DNA from: Alphaproteobacteria bacterium | GTDB lineage: Bacteria; Pseudomonadota; Alphaproteobacteria; TMED109 | Assembly (NCBI GenBank): GCA_021296265.1 | Contig: JAGWAT010000007.1 | Span: 1-48,188 of the forward strand | DNA: 48,188 nucleotides | Direction of reading: 5' to 3' | Shown: one piece after another, positions 41,921 to 48,188 of the stretch | Position numbering within the stretch: position 1 is the stretch's first letter | How the letters are laid out: each line of letters begins with the position of its first letter | Notes under the pieces: model-generated | What the model saw: the letters and a program-made list of their open reading frames with translations, nothing else | Database searches by the model: none | What the model was told of the DNA's origin: nothing | Made by a program: the position numbers and the translations under genes

Positions 41921-44227
41921 ATGCCGCGACGCGCTGAAGCAATTTCGGCGGCGGGCCGAAGAACAAGAGTCACCACCAGTCACTGGGGGGCCATAGAGGT
42001 AACGACCGAGAACGGCAGAATGGTCGCGGCAGCGCCCTTTTCTGACGATCCGAATCCCCCCGACATCTCCGATATTCTTCCCGCAGCCATCCACCACCGT
42101 ACTCGGGTCCTGCATCCATCGATCCGCAAGGGATGGCTCGACGGGCGCGGTGACCGAGCGCGTAAACGGCGCGGGCAGGACCCGTTCGTTGAACTTCCCT
42201 GGGACGAGGCACTGGACATCGCCGCCGCTGAACTCGAACGCGTTCGGCGCGAACACGGGAACGGTGCAATCTTCGGCGGCTCCTACGGATGGGCGAGCGC
42301 CGGCCGGTTCCACCATGCGCTGGGGCAGGTCCACCGATTCCTGAACTCGATCGGCGGCTACGTCGCCTCGGTAGCGAGCTACAGCACCGCCGCCGCGCAG
42401 GCGATCATTCCCCATGTGTTCGGCATGCCGTTTCTCAGGCTGCTCTGGGGCCATCAGAACTCGTGGCCGATGATCGAAGCACACACCGAGACGCTCGTCA
42501 TGTTCGGCGGGATCAGCCCGAAGAACTCACAGGTGAGCATGGGCGGTGTGACGGAGCACCAAGCGCTTGGGTGGCTGGAACGCTACCAGGCGAAGGGCAT
42601 GCATCTCATCAATATCGGCCCGCAGCGAACGGACACCATCGCGAGTTCCAAGTGGCTGCCGACCATACCTGGCACTGATACCGCCCTGATGCTCGGTCTC
42701 GCCCATGTTCTGGAGACGGAGGGCCTCGTCGACCGCGCGTTCCTCGAGCGGTGCACGACCGGCTACGACCGGTTCCGCCGATACCTTTTCGGCGAGACGG
42801 ACGGCGAGTCCAAGTCCCCCGAATGGGCAACCGGCATTTGCGGGATCGAGGCAGGCGAAATCCGTGCCCTTGCGCACAGGATGGCGGGCACCCGCACGCT
42901 GATCACCGTCGCGTGGGCGCTGCAGCGGGGACAGAACGGGGAACAGCCCTACTGGATGGCCGCGGTGCTCGCAGCGATGCTGGGCCAGATCGGCCTGCCC
43001 GGAGGTGGCATCGGCTACGGGTATGGCGCGATCGGTGGAGTTGGCGTTCCCCTCAAGCGCCTGGGCGGCCTGCGACTCCCCCAAGGGGACAATCCCGTCG
43101 CCGATGCCATCCCTGTGGCACGTATCGCGGACATGCTGCTCAATCCCGGCGACCAATACGAATTCAACGGGCAGCGCCGGGTCTACCCGGACATCCGGCT
43201 GGTCTACTGGTGCGGCGGCAACCCCTTCCACCACCACCAAGACCTGGGCAGGCTGAGCCGGGCTTGGGAGAAGCCTGACACGATCATCGTGCACGAACCC
43301 TGGTGGACTGCCACGGCCAAGCGGGCGGACATCGTGTTTCCGGCCACGACTCCCTTCGAGCGCGAGGATATCGGGCGTTCCCCGAACGACGCGTACCTCT
43401 TTCACATGGGCCGGCTGGTCGAGCCCGTGGGCGAGGCCCGCGATGACTACGAAATCTTCACTGACCTTGCCCGTCGACTGGGCACAGGTGAGGTGTTCTC
43501 GGAAGGCCGGACCGCCGCCGATTGGCAGCGCCACCTCTACGACCGTTTCCGCCAGGAAGCCGCACGACTAGGGGTCGAAACTCCAGGCCTTGACGAATTG
43601 CGGAGGCGGAACTGGGTCAAGCTTCCCATTGAGGGCGCGGAGTACGCGCCGGTTCCCTTCGCTGCATTTCGCGAGGATCCGCTCGCACATCCGCTCAATA
43701 CCCCTTCCGGCCGGCTCGAGATCTACTCGGAGACGATTGCAGGCTTTGGATATGACGAGTGCCCGGGCCATCCGGTCTGGCGCGCACCCGATGAATGGCT
43801 TGGCGGACCGTCTGCAGCGGCCTACCCGCTCCATCTCGTATCGCCGCAGCCCGGTGACAAGCTGCACAGTCAAATGGAGAGCGCCCTCGCGGACATAGAG
43901 GACGCACGCCCCATGCCAGTCATCATGAATCCCGAAGACGCGAAGGCCCGAGCGATCCGCGACGGGGACCCAGTGGTCGTCTTCAACGGTCGGGGACGAT
44001 GTCGCGCCCGGGCCAGGGTTTCCGACCACATTCGGGAACATGTCGTCGCCATTTCCACGGGCGCTTGGTTTGATCCCGACGACCACGATACCGACCGACA
44101 GGGAAACCCGAACGTGCTGACGCGGGACATCGGCACATCGCGCATCGGCCAAGGCTGCTCTGCACACACGACCCTGGTTGACGTAGCTCGGCAGGAACGC
44201 GGACACCCCCCAGAGCCGTCTACGTGA
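41921..44227 (+). CDS. Cytoplasmic molybdopterin oxidoreductase (BisC/TorZ/DMSO reductase type)
   Basis: The 768-aa product has the DMSO-reductase family layout with an N-terminal THSHWGAIEV-like start, WDEALDIAAAELERVRREHG, the molybdenum-ligand serine in SYSTAAAQAI (Ser155), LGQIGLPGGGIGYGYG, and the C-terminal dinucleotide-binding FNGRGRCRARARVSDHI. There are no N-terminal cysteines for an iron-sulfur cluster and no Tat signal, as in BisC. Likely reactions are reduction of biotin or methionine sulfoxide, or of TMAO. ATG 41921 has GGAG 6 nt upstream; ATG 41906 is an in-frame alternative. No electron-donor gene is adjacent. Confidence 0.85.
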   Translation: MPRRAEAISAAGRRTRVTTSHWGAIEVTTENGRMVAAAPFSDDPNPPDISDILPAAIHHRTRVLHPSIRKGWLDGRGDRARKRRGQDPFVELPWDEALDIAAAELERVRREHGNGAIFGGSYGWASAGRFHHALGQVHRFLNSIGGYVASVASYSTAAAQAIIPHVFGMPFLRLLWGHQNSWPMIEAHTETLVMFGGISPKNSQVSMGGVTEHQALGWLERYQAKGMHLINIGPQRTDTIASSKWLPTIPGTDTALMLGLAHVLETEGLVDRAFLERCTTGYDRFRRYLFGETDGESKSPEWATGICGIEAGEIRALAHRMAGTRTLITVAWALQRGQNGEQPYWMAAVLAAMLGQIGLPGGGIGYGYGAIGGVGVPLKRLGGLRLPQGDNPVADAIPVARIADMLLNPGDQYEFNGQRRVYPDIRLVYWCGGNPFHHHQDLGRLSRAWEKPDTIIVHEPWWTATAKRADIVFPATTPFEREDIGRSPNDAYLFHMGRLVEPVGEARDDYEIFTDLARRLGTGEVFSEGRTAADWQRHLYDRFRQEAARLGVETPGLDELRRRNWVKLPIEGAEYAPVPFAAFREDPLAHPLNTPSGRLEIYSETIAGFGYDECPGHPVWRAPDEWLGGPSAAAYPLHLVSPQPGDKLHSQMESALADIEDARPMPVIMNPEDAKARAIRDGDPVVVFNGRGRCRARARVSDHIREHVVAISTGAWFDPDDHDTDRQGNPNVLTRDIGTSRIGQGCSAHTTLVDVARQERGHPPEPST

Positions 44228-44991
44228 GAACCCGCTATGGAAGGGGCTCACTGTGCGACGTGGCGGACCAGCCGAATGACCCCGCTTCCTCGCGCGGCAC
44301 CCCTGCCGGCCAGTCCCCATTCAAAATCGGACCCTAAATCGCAAAATCCTATGTCCCGCGGTCTTCGACCGACACTCGCCCCGAGCGATCTTCCGGCACA
44401 GTGTTCGCAGGCACGCACCTCTCCGTAACCTGTCGGAACTTCATCAGGTTGGCGCTCGGGGGCGCACCAAGATCGGGATGGCCGACCTCGCCAACAACCT
44501 CCGCCACCCTGCCCGACTTCGCAATTGGGTCATCGGCTGACGGGCACGCCCGCAGGACCAGTTGGGCTGAGCCGCCTGATGGAGAGGCGCTCAGTTCCTC
44601 GCACACATGGATTTGCTCTCGAAGCGACGCACCCCTGAGCCGATCCGTTCGATTCAGGTCGCCAAACGGTTGAAGGGCCCGCTTGTTCGGGTTCCGAACC
44701 AAGTGTCCAGAAGCGCCGAGGAAGAATCAGGCCGGGCCAAGGCGGGTTGTTTGACGATCTTGACGAGGCCAGCGGGTTCACGAGCACCGGAATGACCCAC
44801 ACTGATATCACGCCCAGACACCCCCCTAATCGGCGAGCCTCCTGACGAAGGGTCGCCCATGGCCAAGTCGTCCAAAATCACCTGATCGGACAAACGCAAC
44901 GAAACCGCCGGGGCTTCCATATGTCTTGACATCAGTTCAAGAGCTATCTCCTCAGTTTGATCCGTCTGTGTCTGCAGAACTACGCTTGGTG
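44228..44991. other. Gene-poor stretch
   Basis: About 760 bp with only short open frames of implausible composition on both strands. GC is lower than in flanking genes. No repeat, RNA or operator was recognised. Confidence 0.45.
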
Positions 44992-45342
44992 TCAGCCGTG
45001 CAATTTAGCCAGGCGTTCGGCACATACGTTGGCGACGTTCCTCGTCGGAGACTCGCTACCAGGCATCGTTGCCCAACCTTGATCAGTGACGTATGTGCTG
45101 CGCCTCCAAGTGTCTGTCTCGACCAGCGTGTTGAGTTTCTCGTCCCTGTCTTCGGCACGCTCAAACTGGGCGACGCATATGCCAGCCAGGTTATCGACCA
45201 CGGCTGCCTGCGACATCTTTCGGGCGTTCGAATTCGAGGTACTGCCAGTAACCGCCCAGCCGGTCGCAAACATGACTATAGACAATGTGATGGCGCCGGC
45301 CACGGCACCCCATGCGAACGGCTTGATTTGGTTCTTATCCAT
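44992..45342 (-). CDS. Small membrane-anchored conserved hypothetical protein
   Basis: The 116-aa product from ATG 45342 has an N-terminal membrane helix (PFAWGAVAGAITLSIVMFATGWAV, about 8-31) and a soluble part with AAVVDNLAGICVAQFERAEDRDEKLNTLVETDTW and a C-terminal VANVCAERLAKLHG. Two cysteines face the periplasm. AAGGGGAT a few nt before the ATG decides the start over 45450. I recall similar proteins being widespread and uncharacterised in Alphaproteobacteria; the function is unknown. Confidence 0.72.
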   Translation of the reverse strand: MDKNQIKPFAWGAVAGAITLSIVMFATGWAVTGSTSNSNARKMSQAAVVDNLAGICVAQFERAEDRDEKLNTLVETDTWRRSTYVTDQGWATMPGSESPTRNVANVCAERLAKLHG

Positions 45343-45802
45343 TTCTATCCCCTTCAAGAGAAAACATCGCAACTCGAAAATGCCTCGCTGTCCCGAGTCA
45401 CACGAAGCAATTGCGACAACTTCTTGTGGAGAGATAGTCTGCCGAATCACCGTGTGCAGGCTACCACGTTTAACCGGAATACCACTTTCTGGTTTTCTCC
45501 TCCCCTTTGCATCGGCGCGGATAGGAAGATCCCATCGGGCATCGCTCGGGCTCTACCCGAGAGCAGGATGATCGCCTGGCCGCCTCGATGATCTGCGGGT
45601 ACCGCCCGGCAGCCGGTTGGAAGCTCTTCGTGGCGACCGACTTGGGCAACATAAAGTTCGCGTCAACAAGCAGTTGCGTATCGCTCGACGAACTCCGCGA
45701 ACTTACCCCGGTCTTGATTGTACGATCGGAGTCACGTGGACATGGCCGTTGGAAACGCGAAACACTCTCTACCGACGGGTTGATTAGCTGTTGGGCGCCC
45801 GT
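45343..45802. other. Intergenic stretch before arsR
   Basis: About 460 bp of lower-GC sequence between divergent genes. No supported ORF, repeat or RNA was recognised apart from the palindrome at its right end. Confidence 0.4.
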
Positions 45803-45826
45803 ATGCTCAACTGCATGGTTGAGCAT
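45803..45826. promoter_or_regulatory. ArsR operator palindrome overlapping the start codon
   Basis: ATGCTCAAC (45803-45811) and GTTGAGCAT (45818-45826) are perfect 9-bp inverted arms around a 6-bp spacer. The first arm begins with the start codon, so repressor binding would block its own transcription. Confidence 0.65.
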
Positions 45827-46153
45827 GATCTGAATCGAGTTTTCCATGCGCTCGGGGATCCCACCCGCCGCGCAATCCTCAATCGCCTAGCTGCGGGGGA
45901 GGCGAATGTCAGCCATCTCTCCCGGCCCTTTGACCTCACGTTGGCCGCGGTGTCGAAACACCTCGGCGTGCTCGAACGAGCCGGCCTCGTGACGCGCGAA
46001 GCACGGGGACGGGAACGGGTGTGCCGGATCAACCCGGCTGCACTCGCTGACGCCCGCGCCTGGCTCGAGTTCCACGAGCGCTTCTGGACGGATCGCCTGG
46101 AAGCGCTCGAGGCGCTGGTCGGAACCACCCCGGATAGCGCGGATGAATCTTGA
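45803..46153 (+). CDS. ArsR-family transcriptional repressor
   Basis: The 116-aa winged-helix protein begins MLNCMVEHDLNRVFHALGDP and has TRRAILNRLAAGEANVSHLS, then FDLTLAAVSKHLGVLERAGL as the recognition helix. It lacks the metal-binding ELCVCDL motif of arsenic sensors and belongs to the type paired with SRPBCC proteins. ATG 45803 is kept because the MLN-M-V start is common in this group. It overlaps the next gene by 1 nt and lies on its own palindrome, so it is autoregulated. Confidence 0.85.
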   Translation: MLNCMVEHDLNRVFHALGDPTRRAILNRLAAGEANVSHLSRPFDLTLAAVSKHLGVLERAGLVTREARGRERVCRINPAALADARAWLEFHERFWTDRLEALEALVGTTPDSADES

Positions 46154-46614
46154 TGACCCAACTCGAACTATCGGCGCGAGGCACCGAACGGAGCATTTGC
46201 CTGACGTTGCATCGCGTGATCGACGCGCCGGTCGAAGCGGTCTATGGCGCGTGGACCGAGCCGGAGATGTTGCGTCGCTGGCTGGCGCCCGGCAATGCCA
46301 CGGTCGTGCGCGCGGTCGCCGAGGTGGCGGTCGGCGGAATGTTCCTCGTTGAGATGCGGGGAGCGGACGGACGCAAATGGCTTACCCGCGGCGTTTATCG
46401 GGAAGTCGTGCCCCACCGTCGTCTGGTTCACACCTGGCGCTGGGAGGGTAGCGAGGTCGAGTCACTCGTAACTGTCGAGTTCCAGCCGGAGGCGTCCGGC
46501 AGGACGCGCCTGACCCTGACGCATTCCCGGTTCGCAGAGGACGCGGCCCGCGACGAGCATGAGCAGGGCTGGAGCGGCTGCCTAGCGAAACTGGATGCGT
46601 TGTGGGCGGAATGA
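46153..46614 (+). CDS. SRPBCC/AHSA1-domain protein
   Basis: The 153-aa product has the AHSA1 pattern: RVIDAPVEAVYGAWTEPEML, RRWLAPGNATVVRA, GGMFLVEMRGADGRKWLTRG, and a terminal helix EQGWSGCLAKLDALW. The fold forms a hydrophobic ligand pocket. It partners the upstream ArsR gene, a frequent pairing in which the SRPBCC protein may bind or remove the inducing compound. It is coupled to the dehalogenase-like gene through an ATGA overlap. Confidence 0.85.
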   Translation: MTQLELSARGTERSICLTLHRVIDAPVEAVYGAWTEPEMLRRWLAPGNATVVRAVAEVAVGGMFLVEMRGADGRKWLTRGVYREVVPHRRLVHTWRWEGSEVESLVTVEFQPEASGRTRLTLTHSRFAEDAARDEHEQGWSGCLAKLDALWAE

Positions 46615-47531
46615 ACCCGATTTCGTCGACCCTGCGCCCGGGCTGGGTGTCCGACGACATGTATCCGTTCGAGAGCAGGTTCTTCGCCGATGCGTCGGGA
46701 CATCGGATGCACTTCGTCGATGAGGGCGAAGGCGAGCCGATCGTGTTCGTGCATGGCAACCCGGCCTGGTCGTTCGAATTTCGTCATGCGATCCGGAAAC
46801 TTCGCTCGGCGTTCCGCTGTGTCGCGCCGGACCATGTCGGCTTCGGCCTCTCGTCGCGCAGCGGCCAGCGCGAGGACCATCGTCCGGAAAGCCACGCACA
46901 CCGGTTCGCCGCCCTGCTCGATGATCTCGGCCTTCGCGACATCACCCTGTTCATGAACGACTGGGGCGGGCCGATCGGTCTCGACTTTGCGCGCAGGCAG
47001 CCGGAACGCGTCCGGCGTCTCGTCATCGCGAACACCTGGTGCTGGCCGGTCGGCGACGACTTCCACTTCAAGGCGTTCAGCTTCCTGATGTCGAGCTGGA
47101 TCGGCCAGTATCTGATCCGGCATCGCAACACATTCGTGAACACGGTGATGCCGAAGGCGATGGGGAACCGAAGCGTCCTGACGCCGGAGATCATGGCGCA
47201 CTACCGCAACGCGCAACCGTCGCCCGATGCGCGGGCCGCGATGGCTGCATTCCCGGGCCACATCGTCGGCGCGGGCGACTGGCTGCGCTCGATCTGGGAC
47301 GATCGCGCGGCCTTCGCCGACAAGCCGGCACTCCTGCTGTGGGGCCTGCAGGACATTGCGTTCCGAGGGAAGGAGCTCGAACGGTGGAAGACCGCGCTGC
47401 CGAACCACGAACTGCACGAATTCGCGGACTGCGGGCACTTTCTCGCCGAAGAGGCGCCCGACCGGGTCGTGTCGGCGCTCCGCGACTTCATGGAGCGGGC
47501 GAGACTTCAACCCGGCAAGCGAGACGGCTGA
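46611..47531 (+). CDS. Haloalkane dehalogenase-like alpha/beta hydrolase
   Basis: The 306-aa product has HGNPAWSFEFR with the oxyanion/halide Asn, an aspartate nucleophile followed by Trp in LFMNDWGGPIGLDFA, and the catalytic His in DCGHFLAEEAP. Nucleophilic Asp plus neighbouring Trp is the signature of haloalkane dehalogenases rather than serine esterases; fluoroacetate dehalogenase or epoxide hydrolase are alternatives. It would release halide and an alcohol. Operon position after ArsR and SRPBCC suggests induction by its substrate or a related hydrophobic compound. Confidence 0.8.
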   Translation: MNPISSTLRPGWVSDDMYPFESRFFADASGHRMHFVDEGEGEPIVFVHGNPAWSFEFRHAIRKLRSAFRCVAPDHVGFGLSSRSGQREDHRPESHAHRFAALLDDLGLRDITLFMNDWGGPIGLDFARRQPERVRRLVIANTWCWPVGDDFHFKAFSFLMSSWIGQYLIRHRNTFVNTVMPKAMGNRSVLTPEIMAHYRNAQPSPDARAAMAAFPGHIVGAGDWLRSIWDDRAAFADKPALLLWGLQDIAFRGKELERWKTALPNHELHEFADCGHFLAEEAPDRVVSALRDFMERARLQPGKRDG

Positions 47532-47581
47532 TCAGCCCAGTTTGATCACCCATCGCGTGAAGTGGGCCACATGTAGGCCGA

Positions 47582-47935
47582 ATGGGCTCGATCAGGGTTG
47601 GGGGTGCGCACATCTGGGCGGCTGCAGATGTCGGCGGAGCCGATATGGCATCGTTGATGGGCACAGCACAGATCGGCGGTCACCGGTTGGTCGGACGGAC
47701 GGACGGCCGTGGGGCGTGCGTCACCCTCGGCGGGACGCCGATCGGCCGGGAGATATTGAGGGAGCGCCTGGCAGGCTATCCGGGCGGCAGCCGCCACACC
47801 GGCTGGCGGTGCAGGTTGGCGAAGATACGGGCAGTGAAGTGCGGGGACGGCCGCTGGCAACTCGTGAGCGATCATCCGGCGTGGGAGCCGGTGGTATTCC
47901 CCTACGACGCCGCGATCCTCGGCCGGGTGGTGTGA
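47582..47935 (+). CDS. Hypothetical protein
   Basis: The 117-aa frame has coding-like codon use and a plausible C-terminus GRWQLVSDHPAWEPVVFPYD ending ILGRVV, which faintly resembles the end of LexA/S24-type domains, but the catalytic serine motif is absent. No ribosome site is clear. It may be a short real gene or the truncated end of a phage-type regulator. Confidence 0.4.
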   Translation: MGSIRVGGAHIWAAADVGGADMASLMGTAQIGGHRLVGRTDGRGACVTLGGTPIGREILRERLAGYPGGSRHTGWRCRLAKIRAVKCGDGRWQLVSDHPAWEPVVFPYDAAILGRVV

Positions 47936-48188
47936 ACGGCGTGGGCGCCGGCGTAGGGGGTTGGCTTGTAGGTCAGAACTGAACCGCTAAGCCTCGAGCC
48001 CAGCATGCGGAACACCTTGTTCAAGCCCCTTCTTATTTCATGATTCCCATGCGATTCCCACTCCTTAAACGCGTCTCGGTCCAGAATGTAGCTAGCAACC
48101 GTAATTTTTCCATTCCTGGCAACTTAAAACCGCACACCTGACGGATTGGCGGTGGCGGCGACCGGTCCCACGCTGTTGGCGAAGCCAA
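47936..48188. other. AT-richer right end, no supported gene
   Basis: GC falls between about 47980 and 48130. A minus-strand frame ending at 47902 is open for about 74 codons but has no usable start and is closed upstream by TAA. Nothing is recognised with confidence. Confidence 0.4.

Noticed and set aside
44926-45591. 221-codon plus-strand frame opposite the small membrane-anchored protein
   Set aside because: The minus-strand gene has a good ribosome site, membrane helix and plausible protein; the plus frame is its shadow.
47902-48125. Minus-strand open stretch at the right edge
   Set aside because: It is closed upstream by TAA with no start codon near its beginning; possible relic but not supportable as a gene.

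Overview
The window is about 48 kb of GC-rich DNA, gene-dense with many 4-nt ATGA overlaps. It looks alphaproteobacterial: GlxA-type amine regulators, a GlxBCD/MgsABC block, bacterial Tmm and Tdm, and an Amt/sarcosine-oxidase-like cluster typical of amine-using Alphaproteobacteria. The genus cannot be named from sequence alone. No rRNA, tRNA or CRISPR array was recognised, and the only mobile-element trace is a short TnpB-like remnant.

Region 1 (1-17.1 kb) is a methylated-amine block. A soxBDAG-type cluster on the minus strand (soxG cut by the window edge) encodes either sarcosine oxidase or N-methylglutamate dehydrogenase (MgdABCD). It is followed by a GlxA/AraC regulator, an Amt ammonium/methylammonium channel with a tiny one-helix membrane protein, a stand-alone FAD amine dehydrogenase, a second GlxA regulator with an unknown protein, and an operon for a glutamine-synthetase-like ligase (GmaS-like) plus MgsA/MgsB/MgsC (GlxB/C/D) and another unknown protein. 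A GntR/FCD regulator is divergent from the ligase. Together these genes fit the N-methylglutamate route for monomethylamine: uptake, gamma-glutamylmethylamide, N-methylglutamate, then methylene-tetrahydrofolate plus glutamate.

Region 2 (17.1-28.7 kb) is the trimethylamine block. A minus-strand operon carries trimethylamine monooxygenase (tmm), a helical-repeat protein, TMAO demethylase (tdm) and a nitrilase-family amidase. Divergent from tmm is a complete branched-chain-amino-acid-type ABC importer (binding protein, two permeases, two ATPases) followed by a second GntR regulator. A dimethylamine monooxygenase, needed to join Tdm to the N-methylglutamate route, is not visible. Phased 10-bp direct repeats of GACCAATT/ACCAAT lie beside amt, the ligase, the first gntR, tmm and the importer, which suggests one shared regulon.

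Region 3 (28.7-41.3 kb) holds a small membrane protein, a DUF6166-like protein with a histidine-box hydroxylase, a seven-gene MoxR/DUF58/VWA/TPR/BatD operon resembling both Bat and mxaRSACKL systems but with no methanol dehydrogenase, an ABM-domain protein, biosynthetic threonine dehydratase and a MetF-like protein.

Region 4 (41.3-48.2 kb) is more mosaic: a TnpB remnant, a cytoplasmic BisC/TorZ-type molybdoenzyme, a gene-poor stretch of lower GC, a small membrane-anchored protein, and an ArsR-SRPBCC-haloalkane-dehalogenase-like operon whose regulator starts inside its own palindromic operator.
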